A DNA stretch of 41,766 nt from Pseudomonadota bacterium (GTDB lineage: Bacteria; Pseudomonadota; Gammaproteobacteria; Xanthomonadales; Xanthomonadaceae). Under the pieces are notes generated by a model. That model had not been told where the DNA came from and did not search any database. It saw only the letters and a program-made list of their open reading frames with translations. Shown here piece after piece: positions 1-9,340 of this stretch. The DNA lies in assembly GCA_018242465.1 (NCBI GenBank), contig JAFEBY010000057.1, positions 1 to 41,766 on the forward strand. The letters run 5' to 3'. Positions within the stretch are counted from its first letter, which is position 1. The number at the start of each line of letters is the position of its first letter. Position numbers and translations under genes: made by a program.

Positions 1-3000
1 GAGTTGTGCGATTGCCTCGCTGGCGGTGGGTGCGCAGCAGCAGTTCACGGTGAACGTGACGCCGCAGGCGGCCGCGGGTGCGAGCGTGACGAATACGGCG
101 CACGTGCAGGGCGGTGGTGATCCGGCCTGCAGCGTGAACTGCGACAGCACGCCGGTGACGACGACGATCAGCGCGCCAGCACTGAAGCTGACCAAGAGTG
201 CTTCTGTAGCGAATGTGACGGTAGGTGTGCCCTACAGCTATACGCTGAAGGTGGACAACGTCGGCACGACGGCCACCACGGCACCGGTGACAGTGACCGA
301 CAACATCCCGACGGGTCTGACGATCAACGGCACGCCTGCGGGCTGCACGGTCGCGGGTCAGGCGGTCACTTGCATGGTGCCCACGGGTCTTGCGACGGGT
401 GGCAGCAGCAGTTTCGTGATCTCGGTGATCCCGACGGCAGCGGCTGTGCCAAGCGTGACCAACACGGCGGTGGCGAATGGCGGTGGCGATCCGGCCTGCA
501 ATGGCGCGGGCAACTGCACCTCGACGGTGACGTTGGGGGTGAGTGCGCCCAAGCTCAAGCTGACCAAGACTGCCTCGGTAGCGACTGCGAGTGTCGGCGT
601 GCCGTTCAACTACACGCTGAAGGTGGAGAACATCGGCAATACCGCTACCACGGCGCAGGTGACTGTGGACGACAACATCGTGCCGAGCTTGATTCTGGGT
701 GCGGTACCTGCTGGTTGCTCGACAACAGGTCAGACGGTGATCTGCACGATTCCGACGGGTCTTGCTGCGGGCGCCAGCGTCAGCTTCGTGATTCCGGTGA
801 CCCCGACGGCGGCGTCCGTACCGAGTGTGACCAACTCGGCGGGGGCGAGCGGTGGTGGTGATCCGACTTGCAATGGCACGGGCAACTGCACCTCGGCTAT
901 CACGATTCCGGTCAATGGACCTGCAATCAAGCTGACCAAGACTGCTTCGGTGACGACTGCGACCGTTGGAGTGCCGTTCAACTACACACTGAAGGTGGAC
1001 AACACTGGCAATTCCGCAACCACGGCTCCTGTGGTGGTGACCGATGCAATCCCGACGGGCTTGATGCTCGGCGCGATGCCTGCGGGCTGCTCGGCGGCAA
1101 GCCAGACGGTTACCTGTACGGTGCCGACGGGCCTTGTCACGGGTGGCAGCACCAGCTTCGTCATCCCGGTGACGGCGACGGCGACGGCGATGCCGACCGT
1201 GACCAACACGGCGGTGGCGAATGGAGGCGGTGATCCGGCCTGTAATGGCGCAGGCAACTGCACCTCCACGGTCACCTTGACGGTGGAAGCAGCCAAACCG
1301 GCAACGATTTCCGGCGTGGCCTTCTACGACATGGACTTGAACGGTGTGCAGGGCGCCGGCGATCGACCGCTGGTGGGCTACACGGTTGAGTTGCTCCAGA
1401 CTGTGGGCGGAACGACCAGTGTGATTGCGACCACGAAGACCGGCAGTGACGGCAGCTATGCCATCACCAACCTGACTCCGGGCGTTGGTTACCAGGTCCG
1501 CTTCCGCGATCCGATCGGCAACCTGATTCTGGGTACGCCGTTCAACCAGGCGGTCAAGACGCAGTTGGGTCATCCGTCCACGGGTACCAATGCGCTGATC
1601 ACGCCGGTTTCGCCGACGACGTCGATGCCGGCTGCCCAGGTGATCACCGGAATCACGCTGTACTCCGGTGACAACACCATCCAGCAGAACTTGCCGCTGG
1701 ATCCGAGTGGTGTGGTTTACGACTCGGTGACACGCCAGCCGCTGGCGGGTGCCACGGTGAAGATCGTTGGCCCAGCAGGCTTCGATCCGGCCAAGCATTT
1801 GGTGAGCGGAAGCGATACCTATGTGACCGACAGCCTCGGCATCTACCAGTTCGTGTTCGTCAACGCGCCACCTGCGGGTACCTATCGCCTGGAAATCACA
1901 CCACCGGCGAACTACGTGCCGCCGCAGGCACAAGCGGGTGGCGTGGCGCCGAGCCAAGGAACTCTGGTCGTTCCGGTGGGCCGCACGTTGGTGCAGCCGC
2001 AGCCGACGGCCCCGGCAACGGGAGTGAACGGCTTGCCGGGCACACGTTACTACTTGGCCTACGACATCGATTTCGCGACGCGTCCGGGCGAGGCGTTGAA
2101 CAACCACATCCCGCTGGATCCGATCGGTGCGCTCAGTGGTCGCATGCGACTGACCAAGACGGCCCAGCCGACCAATGTTCACGTGGGTGACCTGGTGCGC
2201 TACACGATCACCATCGAAAACACGGGAACATCGGCGATCACGGATGTCTCGGTCATCGATACGCCTCCGGCGGGCTTCAGCTACGTCAACAATTCGGTGG
2301 CGGTGGTCGATCGCGACAACAGGGGTGATCTGGTGGCGCTGCGAGCGATCACGGTATCGGGCATCGATATCGATGTCGGCAAGAGCGCAGTGGTGACCTA
2401 TATGCTGCGCGTGGGTGCAGGGGTCCGTCCGGGCACCTACACCAATCAGGCGATCATGCGCGACCGTGGCCACGATGCATCCAACATGGCGACGGCAGAT
2501 GTCCAGGTGGTCGGTGATCCGATGACCGATGACACGCTGATCCTCGGCACCGTGTTCGACGATCGTGATGGCGACGGCTGGCAGGATTCCGCCGATGCCT
2601 CGGGTCTCAAGGTGCAGGGCGGGTTCTCGCCGGCGGCCTATATCGCCAACTCGACCACGGTCGACCATGGCGATGGTCCCAAGCCGGAAGCCGACCACAG
2701 CTCGCCGATGCTGCATGGCATTTCGCTGGGCGAACTCAAGGGTCGCCAGTCGGATGCCGATCCGGTGGCCAAGCACCAGATCGTGATTCGCCAGCACCTG
2801 CGTGAACTCGCCTTCAACGACGACTTTGTGTTGAGCTCGAAGGAAGGGGTCAGCGTGCGCATGGATGCCGCAGGCAAGACGCGTGTCGAGACCAGCGGCG
2901 ATGCTGCCAAGGGCTTGAACGCGGTCGACCTGCGCGTCGAGCGCAAGGTTGCGCAAGTTGCCGATGGCTACGAAGTCGACTATGTGATCAGCAATGCCGG

Positions 3001-3886
3001 TGTTGACGAACGTGGCATTCCGGGCGTGCGCATCGCATCGGTGGAAGGCCTGCTGATCGAAACCGACCAGTTCGGTCGCTACCACGTCGCTGCGGTACCG
3101 GGCGGATCATGGGAGCGCGGGCGCAACTACATCCTCAAGGTCGATCCGTCGACGTTGCCGCCGGGCACCACCTTCACCACCGACAATCCGTTGGTGCGCC
3201 GGGTGACCCCGGGCCTGCCGGTGCGCTTCGACTTCGGCGTGAAATTGCCGCAGGGCGTGATCGAAGGCGGCAAATCAGAGGTTGAGATGGAGCTGGGCGA
3301 AGTGGTCTTCGCCCCGGGTGAGTCCGAGGTGCGCGAGCAGTACCTGCCGACCATCGCGAAGATGGCCGACAAGGCGCGCGAACATGGTGGTGGTGAAGTG
3401 GTGATCCGTGCGAACGGGGAAACCGCTGCACTGGCCTACCGGCGTGCCGAAGCGGTGAAAGCTGCGTTGCTGGGCAAGCTCGACAAGGCTACGGCGGAAG
3501 GGCTGACCGTGAGCGTGCGCACCGATGTCAACAATCCGGCCACGCTGGTTGCAGGCATTGGCGGCAACGGGACGCTGCTGGGGACCGTGCTGTTCGATAC
3601 CGACAAGTCGGCGATTCGTCCGGAGTTCGAAGCATTGCTCGATACCGTTGCGGCAGAGCTGGAGAAACGTGGTGGTGGAGTGATCGCCCTGGTCGGGCAT
3701 ACCGACATCCGCGCATCGCATGCCTACAACACGCAACTCGGCCTGCGCCGCGCTAAGGCGGTATACGAAGCACTGACGAAGCGGATGAAGCCGGAGATGC
3801 GAGCGAAGGTTCGCATCGACATCAACGACGATTCGACGGCCCCCGTCGATGTATCTGTGCCACGCAAGTCGGGGGACGTGCGATGA
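1..3886 (+). CDS. DUF11-repeat / SdrD-B-like / OmpA-like surface protein, 5' partial
   Basis: The frame is open from base 2, so the real start lies upstream of the window; about 1294 residues are visible. In order, counting from the GTG at 26: three near-identical 124-residue DUF11-type repeats (about 54-425, each starting near KLTK and ending near VTNTAVANGGGDPAC); an SdrD-B-like domain (GVAFYDMDLNGVQGAGD); a carboxypeptidase-regulatory-like domain (about 570-640); a fourth DUF11 domain (LTKTAQPTNVHVGD); another SdrD-like stretch (GTVFDDRDGDGWQD); then two OmpA-like modules, the second well conserved (VLFDTDKSAIRPEF ... GHTD near 1224, then LRRAKAVYEAL). DUF11 and SdrD-B modules are known from long surface proteins, and OmpA-like domains usually bind peptidoglycan. 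I infer an extended envelope protein tethered at its C-terminus. The stop overlaps the next gene by 4 bases (ATGA), so the two are probably co-translated. Whether it has a signal peptide cannot be seen. The precise function is unknown. Confidence 0.85.
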   Translation, partial: SCAIASLAVGAQQQFTVNVTPQAAAGASVTNTAHVQGGGDPACSVNCDSTPVTTTISAPALKLTKSASVANVTVGVPYSYTLKVDNVGTTATTAPVTVTDNIPTGLTINGTPAGCTVAGQAVTCMVPTGLATGGSSSFVISVIPTAAAVPSVTNTAVANGGGDPACNGAGNCTSTVTLGVSAPKLKLTKTASVATASVGVPFNYTLKVENIGNTATTAQVTVDDNIVPSLILGAVPAGCSTTGQTVICTIPTGLAAGASVSFVIPVTPTAASVPSVTNSAGASGGGDPTCNGTGNCTSAITIPVNGPAIKLTKTASVTTATVGVPFNYTLKVDNTGNSATTAPVVVTDAIPTGLMLGAMPAGCSAASQTVTCTVPTGLVTGGSTSFVIPVTATATAMPTVTNTAVANGGGDPACNGAGNCTSTVTLTVEAAKPATISGVAFYDMDLNGVQGAGDRPLVGYTVELLQTVGGTTSVIATTKTGSDGSYAITNLTPGVGYQVRFRDPIGNLILGTPFNQAVKTQLGHPSTGTNALITPVSPTTSMPAAQVITGITLYSGDNTIQQNLPLDPSGVVYDSVTRQPLAGATVKIVGPAGFDPAKHLVSGSDTYVTDSLGIYQFVFVNAPPAGTYRLEITPPANYVPPQAQAGGVAPSQGTLVVPVGRTLVQPQPTAPATGVNGLPGTRYYLAYDIDFATRPGEALNNHIPLDPIGALSGRMRLTKTAQPTNVHVGDLVRYTITIENTGTSAITDVSVIDTPPAGFSYVNNSVAVVDRDNRGDLVALRAITVSGIDIDVGKSAVVTYMLRVGAGVRPGTYTNQAIMRDRGHDASNMATADVQVVGDPMTDDTLILGTVFDDRDGDGWQDSADASGLKVQGGFSPAAYIANSTTVDHGDGPKPEADHSSPMLHGISLGELKGRQSDADPVAKHQIVIRQHLRELAFNDDFVLSSKEGVSVRMDAAGKTRVETSGDAAKGLNAVDLRVERKVAQVADGYEVDYVISNAGVDERGIPGVRIASVEGLLIETDQFGRYHVAAVPGGSWERGRNYILKVDPSTLPPGTTFTTDNPLVRRVTPGLPVRFDFGVKLPQGVIEGGKSEVEMELGEVVFAPGESEVREQYLPTIAKMADKAREHGGGEVVIRANGETAALAYRRAEAVKAALLGKLDKATAEGLTVSVRTDVNNPATLVAGIGGNGTLLGTVLFDTDKSAIRPEFEALLDTVAAELEKRGGGVIALVGHTDIRASHAYNTQLGLRRAKAVYEALTKRMKPEMRAKVRIDINDDSTAPVDVSVPRKSGDVR
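185..1300 (+). repeat. Tandem 372-bp coding repeat, three copies
   Basis: The 12-mer aagctgaccaag recurs at 185, 557 and 929, a period of exactly 372 bp (124 codons). The copies agree over most of their length, and part of an earlier diverged copy occupies bases 1-184. Each copy encodes one DUF11 domain, so copy-number change would add or remove whole domains in frame. The similarity also creates matching antisense open frames spaced 372 bp apart, which are artefacts. Confidence 0.9.
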
Positions 3887-6800
3887 AACTGAAGATGAAA
3901 CTGCTGGATTACACGCTGATCTCCCTGCTTGCAGGCATGTCGCCGCTCGTATTCGCGCAGGATGCCGGTGGCGATGGGGTGACGTTCAAGTTGCGCACGC
4001 GCAGCTATGACCAACCAGTGACGCAGGGGACCGACAAGAAGTCGTCATCGCAGGCACTACAACCCGATCGCCGTGTCACCATCGCAACGGATGCGCCGGA
4101 AATGCCTGGCAAGGCTACGGCAGCCGGCAAGTGGTCGGTACAGCTCGCAAATGGCGGCGTGATCTGGGCGACGGAAGATCCCAGCCTCAGCCAGCCCCAG
4201 ATGGCGGTGTCCGCAAGCAATCTGGTGGCCTATGACGGCAGCAAAATCACCAAGCCGGTGAAGTTCTACGGCAGCACCAACTATTCGGCGTTCATGAAGC
4301 ACGCCGAAATCGTGGTGTTCCGCGCCAGCGACAGTGATCTGGTGACGCCGCTGGCGACGGTCCCGCTGAAGATCGGTGCGATCATGGAAGGCGAGTGGGA
4401 CGGCCACATCGATGCCGCCACCGGCGCGCCGTTGCGCGTTGGCGACGAATTGACTTATGTCGTGCGTGCGTGGTCCGACGACAAGACCTACGACGAAACC
4501 TATCCTGCGCGCATGCAACTGGTGCGTCCGGAGGAATTGGAGATCCAGCAACAGCGCACCACCGCACAGGCGGTGCAATCCGGGCAGCGGCCGCTGACCG
4601 ATGCGGCCGCCAGCGAGATGCTGCAGATCCAGCAGGTGTTCGGCCAGAACACCCTGCGCCTGCAGAACATTCCGGTGTATGGATCGCGCGTGCGTATCCA
4701 GGGCCGCAACGTCCCCGATCAGCAAATGGTGACGATCAACGGGCAGGCGATGCCGGTCGATCTCGAACGCAAGTTCGTCTCCGAATATCTGTTGCCGATC
4801 GGCCACTATTCCTTCGATGTGCAGGTCGGCAAAGAAGGCGATGCCGGTACTGCGAACCGCAAGCTCGACATCGACGTGACCGGCAAGTATTTCTTCGGTG
4901 TCGGCATTGCCGACTTCACCCTGTCCGGCAACAGTGTGTCGGGTTCGGTGGAACCGCTGGCCAACCAGCCGCAATTCACCAAGGACAGCTTGCTGGAAGG
5001 TCGCCTGGCGTTCTATCTCAAGGGCAAGGTAAAGGGGAAATACCTGTGGACGGCGCAGGCCGACACCCAGGAGAAGCAGGTTTCACAATTGTTCACCGGC
5101 TTCTGGAAGGCCGATGCAACGGACATCTTCCGTCAGCTTGACCCTGATGCGTACTACCCGGTCTACGGCGACGATTCGACGACCTATCGCGATGTCGACA
5201 CCATGGGCCGTCTCTACCTGCGCGTCGATTGGGACAAGAACCAGGCGCTGTGGGGCAACTACAACACGGGCCTGACTGGCACCCAATACGCACAATACAA
5301 CCGCAGTCTCTACGGTGCGGCAGTGGCATGGCGTTCGCAGGCGACGACAAAATACGCAGAACCGGGAACGCTCGTGCGTGCCTTCGGTTCGCAGGCGCAG
5401 AGTGCGCCCGGCCACAGCGAATTCCTTGGTACGGGCGGCAGCCTGTACTACCTCAAGCACACCGGCATCCTGCCTGGTTCGCAACAGGTGGTGCTGGAAA
5501 TCCGCGACCCCACCACGGGATCGGTGATCAATCGCGTCACCCTCGTCAATGGCGTCGATTATGAGATCGATGCCTACCAGGGCCGGATCCTGCTGACGCG
5601 GCCGTTGTCGCAGGTCGCCAGCGAGAACGTGCACACGCTGACGCGCGATACCCCACTGACTGGCTACACCCAAGTGCTGCTGGTCGACTACGAATATGTG
5701 CCGACTGGCTTCAAGGCCGACGATATCGCCGCCGGTCTGCGCGTCAAGCACTGGTTCGGCGACCACGTCGGAGTCGGTGCGACCTACGTCGACGAGAATC
5801 GCGCCGGCGATGATTACCGCATGGCGGGCGCCGATATCACCCTGCAGGCGGGACGCGGCACCTACCTCAAGGTCGAGCAGACGCATACGCAGGCGACCAG
5901 CGCGCCGATTTTCTATTCAAGCAACGGCGGTCTGAGCTTCACCCAGACCAACGCGGCGCAGCCGACGAATGGCAGCGGCACCGCACGCGCGGTCGAAGCG
6001 CGCATCAACACCAAGGAACTGGGCTGGACCCAGCGCGAATGGCAGGCCGGGGCTTGGTGGCGCGACGTCGATGCCGGCTATTCGGTCTCGCGTTATGACA
6101 TTGGCCAGCCGGTGCATGAAGTCGGCGCCGAAGTGCTGGGCGATGTCAGCGACGTGGTGCGGATGTATGCCCGCGTCAGTCGCGCCGAACGCGGCAGCGA
6201 CTTGCTCGAGCAGGAACAGGTCACCGCCGACTGGCGCTTGAATGAGCGGACGCTGCTGAGCGGAGAACTGCGCCGGGTCGACCAGCGCAACGCCGGCGTT
6301 GAAAGCGTCGGCACCCTGCTGGCTGCCAAATACTCGAAGCACATCGGCACTTCGCTGGATGTCTATGGCATCGGCCAGGTCACGCTCGATGACGATGGCG
6401 GCAAGTACGCGAAGAACAATGCGTTCACCGCAGGCGCCAAATACATTTTCGGCAACCTGTCGAACATCGGCGGCGAAGCGACGGTGGGCGATCGCGGCAA
6501 CGCGGTGAGCGTGAACGGCGAATACCGCGCCAGCCAGAACCACACACTGTACGCCAATTACACGTACTCGACCGACACCACCCAGTACGACCCGTTGTTC
6601 AACCCCAGCGTCACCCCGGGCTGGACCGTGGGGCAGCGCTGGCAGCTCAACAGCAAGGTCAACGTCTTCAATGAAAGCCAGTTCCTGAAGGCGCCGAACC
6701 AGTCCGGCCTCGCCCATACCTTCGGCATGAACTTCTATCCGTCGCAGGGCTGGAACACGGGCTTCACCTTGCAACAGGGGTCGCTGGAACAGGCCGACGG

Positions 6801-7536
6801 CAAGACCGATCGCCAGGCGGTCAGCATCACCGGCGGTTACACCAGCCCGATCGCGCAGTGGCAGAGCAAGCTGGAATGGCGCAAGGACAGTGGTGCCGAA
6901 CGCCGCCGTCAATGGGTGACGACCAACTGGTTCAATTACAAGTGGAACGAGAGCCTGCGTTTCGCCGGACGCCTCAATATGTCCGATACCCTCGACCTGA
7001 CGCAGTCGATCGCTGGCGCGCGTTTCGTCGAAGGCAATGTCGGCTTCGCCTGGCGCCCGTGGAACTCCACCAAGTACGCGTTGCTGGGCAAGTACACCTA
7101 TCTGTACGACGTCTCGGCATTGCCGCAGGTGGGCGACGACACCGCCTATTACGACCAGCAGAGCCGCGTGTTCTCGATCGAAGGTGTCTACCACCCGCTG
7201 CCGCGCTGGGAATTCTCCGGCAAGCTGGCGCGTCGTGATGGCGAAGTGCGCTTCGGCCGCTTCACCGGGGCATGGGAAAGCTCGGCGGCGACATTCGGTG
7301 CGGTGCAGGTGCGCTACGGCCTGATCCACACCGACTGGAACGCCTTGGCCGAATACCGCTGGCTGGGTGTCGACAAGGGTGGCGTGCGCAAGGGCGTGCT
7401 GCTCGGCATCGACCGCAACATCACCAAGGGACTGCGTGTCGGTGTCGGCTACAACTTCACCGATTTCAGCGACAACCTCACCGATTTCAGCTACCGCCAC
7501 CACGGCTGGTTCCTGAATGTCGTGGGCAGCTATTGA
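3883..7536 (+). CDS. Large predicted outer-membrane beta-barrel protein, partner of the DUF11/OmpA protein
   Basis: A 1217-residue protein starting at ATG 3883 inside the stop of the upstream gene. The N-terminus (MKLKMKLLDYTLISLLAGMS, with a likely cut after VFA at residue 25) looks like a Sec signal peptide. Residues about 60-330 look like periplasmic beta-sandwich material, including YGSTNYSAFMKHAEIVVF. From about 340 onward the sequence has the alternating aromatic/polar pattern of transmembrane beta strands (RLYLRVDWDKNQALWGNYN, HTLYANYTYSTD, FAWRPWNSTKYALLGKYTYL). The protein ends FLNVVGSY, with a C-terminal aromatic residue as expected of a BAM-recognised beta-signal. No TonB box or plug-domain motif is obvious, so I do not call it a TonB-dependent receptor. 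The four-base overlap suggests it acts with the upstream protein, perhaps as its export or anchoring barrel; this is inference. No characterised family was recognised. Confidence 0.8.
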   Translation: MKLKMKLLDYTLISLLAGMSPLVFAQDAGGDGVTFKLRTRSYDQPVTQGTDKKSSSQALQPDRRVTIATDAPEMPGKATAAGKWSVQLANGGVIWATEDPSLSQPQMAVSASNLVAYDGSKITKPVKFYGSTNYSAFMKHAEIVVFRASDSDLVTPLATVPLKIGAIMEGEWDGHIDAATGAPLRVGDELTYVVRAWSDDKTYDETYPARMQLVRPEELEIQQQRTTAQAVQSGQRPLTDAAASEMLQIQQVFGQNTLRLQNIPVYGSRVRIQGRNVPDQQMVTINGQAMPVDLERKFVSEYLLPIGHYSFDVQVGKEGDAGTANRKLDIDVTGKYFFGVGIADFTLSGNSVSGSVEPLANQPQFTKDSLLEGRLAFYLKGKVKGKYLWTAQADTQEKQVSQLFTGFWKADATDIFRQLDPDAYYPVYGDDSTTYRDVDTMGRLYLRVDWDKNQALWGNYNTGLTGTQYAQYNRSLYGAAVAWRSQATTKYAEPGTLVRAFGSQAQSAPGHSEFLGTGGSLYYLKHTGILPGSQQVVLEIRDPTTGSVINRVTLVNGVDYEIDAYQGRILLTRPLSQVASENVHTLTRDTPLTGYTQVLLVDYEYVPTGFKADDIAAGLRVKHWFGDHVGVGATYVDENRAGDDYRMAGADITLQAGRGTYLKVEQTHTQATSAPIFYSSNGGLSFTQTNAAQPTNGSGTARAVEARINTKELGWTQREWQAGAWWRDVDAGYSVSRYDIGQPVHEVGAEVLGDVSDVVRMYARVSRAERGSDLLEQEQVTADWRLNERTLLSGELRRVDQRNAGVESVGTLLAAKYSKHIGTSLDVYGIGQVTLDDDGGKYAKNNAFTAGAKYIFGNLSNIGGEATVGDRGNAVSVNGEYRASQNHTLYANYTYSTDTTQYDPLFNPSVTPGWTVGQRWQLNSKVNVFNESQFLKAPNQSGLAHTFGMNFYPSQGWNTGFTLQQGSLEQADGKTDRQAVSITGGYTSPIAQWQSKLEWRKDSGAERRRQWVTTNWFNYKWNESLRFAGRLNMSDTLDLTQSIAGARFVEGNVGFAWRPWNSTKYALLGKYTYLYDVSALPQVGDDTAYYDQQSRVFSIEGVYHPLPRWEFSGKLARRDGEVRFGRFTGAWESSAATFGAVQVRYGLIHTDWNALAEYRWLGVDKGGVRKGVLLGIDRNITKGLRVGVGYNFTDFSDNLTDFSYRHHGWFLNVVGSY

Positions 7537-7585
7537 TAAAGGAAATGGGCACCGTGCGATGCCCATCCGCGATGGAGAAAAGACG

Positions 7586-9331
7586 GTGTTCGTGAAGAAG
7601 CTTGATGTGGTGCGTGCTTGGTCTCTCCGCATTGGCCTGGTGCTTGCGGGGGTATTGCTGGCGGGGCAGGCGATGGCGCAAGGCGTGCGCTGGGAGGATT
7701 ACCGCGGCGACCAGAATGTCGCGCCGGATGCCAACTACAATGGTCCCGCGGGCGCACCCAAGTTCACCAACTATCCCAATTCCGTGGCGATTGCCAATTT
7801 GCGGGCGGTCTCGACGAATATTGGCAACGCCGTGCGCACCGGAACCAGCAGCACCATCGACTTCTCCGGCGGTGCCGCCGATGCCTTATGCGACAATCGC
7901 AACAATACCACCAGCGTGCCGTGCCGCCTCCAGGCGCAAGGCAAGGTCGCCTATGCGCTGGTGCGGTTTCCGCAAGCAGGCACATACAGCATCCTCGCTG
8001 CGCACGATGACAACGTGGTGATCGAGTTGTCTCCTGACTTCACCAACACCAATTACCGCACTGCGAGCTACAGCATTCTGGCGGGTACGGTGTCCGACTG
8101 GAGCAACAGCGAAACCGATTTCCAGACATTCGGATCGTTTACGGCCGCCAGCGCCAATAGTTGCGCATTGCTGCGCATGTATTGGAACAATCAGGCTGGA
8201 CAGAACTTCAACCATTTGCAATGGACAACGCCAGGCGGCGTGACCCAGATCATCCCGGCTACGATGCTTCTAGACCCGGGTGCCGTGAGTAGCTCTACGG
8301 GCTGCAATGGCTCGATCAGTGGCAACCTGGCAGGAATCACCCTGAACAAGGTGATTGGTTCGCCGCGCATCAATGCCGCCGACCAGTTCACCATCGAGAT
8401 CGGTACCACTGCGGGCGGCGGTACTGTCGCCACCGCGACCACCAGCGGTTCCGCCACCGGCCAGCAGGCCAGTACTTCGTTCGCGACGACGACCGGGACC
8501 ACGTACCACGTGCGCGAAATCATGGCGGCGGGCAGCAGTTCCGTCATCACCGCATACACGGCGGCGATCAGCTGTACCAAGAATGGGACTGCATTCACGC
8601 CGACAGCCGAAGGGACTGCCTCGCAGCGGCGCTGGAGTCTCGGGGCAGCCGGGGCTACCGATCAGGTCGTCTGCACCATCACCAATACCAGCAACGCCAA
8701 ACCTACCGTGACCGTCAACAAGGTCAGTATTGGCGGCACCGGCACGTTTGCCTTCTCCGGAAGCAACGGCATCGTCAGCCGTAACATCACCACCACTGGT
8801 GACAGCGTGCCTGCCGCAGGTCCGGCGGACACCCTGACCGCCGCCAGCACGTCGACCACCGTCACCGAAGGCGCACCGCCTGCGGGCTGGACTCTGCAGA
8901 GCATCAGTTGCAGCGGGCTTGGTTCCGGTGGAACGGCGACGCCGAATATTGCCGCGCGCACGGTCACGTTGGATGCCGCCGCCACTGCAAACGGCAGCGC
9001 CATCATTTGCACCTTCACCAACCGCAAGCTCACGGCCGACCTGTCGATCATCAAGACCAACGGGGCCACTTCCGTTGTCTCCGGAAGCACGACGACGTAC
9101 ACGATCCGGGTGACCAACAACAGCGGCGCGGATACGGCAACTGGTGCGATGCTCAGGGATCCGGCTGTTGTCGGATTGACCAAGATCGGTGCCCCCGTCT
9201 GCTCTGCCACGCCGGGGCAATGCACGGCAGGCACCACGCCGACGAACGCGCAGCTGGAAAGCGGCTATGCACTCCCGGCGCTGGCTGCAGGGCAGTTCTA
9301 CGAAATCAAGGTCACCTGCAACGTCAACTGA
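7586..9331 (+). CDS. Secreted PA14-like / prealbumin-like / DUF11 protein
   Basis: About 581 residues from GTG 7586, chosen because GGAGA at 7574 is well spaced and the protein then begins directly with a signal peptide (MFVKKLDVVRAWSLRIGLVL ... cut after AMA). An upstream in-frame ATG at 7559 is the alternative; it lies in the loop of a small hairpin (atgggc 7545 / gcccat 7561). After the signal there is a region of about 200 residues with PA14-like features (VRWEDYRGD, YWNNQAGQNFNHLQWTTPGG), then two prealbumin-like beta domains (ITLNKVIGSP, VTVNKVSIGG, each ending near VCTITNTSN or ICTFTNRK), then a DUF11 domain (LSIIKTNGATSVVSG). That last domain stops at YEIKVTCNVN, before the VTNTA strand present in the DUF11 repeats of the first gene, so the C-terminus may be truncated. 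No sorting or anchor motif is seen. It is read in the same direction 49 bases after the barrel gene. Function unknown; an adhesin-like role is inference. Confidence 0.75.
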   Translation: MFVKKLDVVRAWSLRIGLVLAGVLLAGQAMAQGVRWEDYRGDQNVAPDANYNGPAGAPKFTNYPNSVAIANLRAVSTNIGNAVRTGTSSTIDFSGGAADALCDNRNNTTSVPCRLQAQGKVAYALVRFPQAGTYSILAAHDDNVVIELSPDFTNTNYRTASYSILAGTVSDWSNSETDFQTFGSFTAASANSCALLRMYWNNQAGQNFNHLQWTTPGGVTQIIPATMLLDPGAVSSSTGCNGSISGNLAGITLNKVIGSPRINAADQFTIEIGTTAGGGTVATATTSGSATGQQASTSFATTTGTTYHVREIMAAGSSSVITAYTAAISCTKNGTAFTPTAEGTASQRRWSLGAAGATDQVVCTITNTSNAKPTVTVNKVSIGGTGTFAFSGSNGIVSRNITTTGDSVPAAGPADTLTAASTSTTVTEGAPPAGWTLQSISCSGLGSGGTATPNIAARTVTLDAAATANGSAIICTFTNRKLTADLSIIKTNGATSVVSGSTTTYTIRVTNNSGADTATGAMLRDPAVVGLTKIGAPVCSATPGQCTAGTTPTNAQLESGYALPALAAGQFYEIKVTCNVN

Positions 9332-9340
9332 TCGCCATGA

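Noticed and set aside
3883-7536. Calling the large barrel a TonB-dependent receptor
   Set aside because: No TonB box, plug-domain signature or typical C-terminal receptor motif was found; only general barrel features support an outer-membrane location.
5917-7632. 571-codon antisense open frame across the barrel gene
   Set aside because: It is opposite a strongly supported coding frame, has an Arg/His/Val-rich composition typical of GC-rich shadow frames, and has no recognisable domain.
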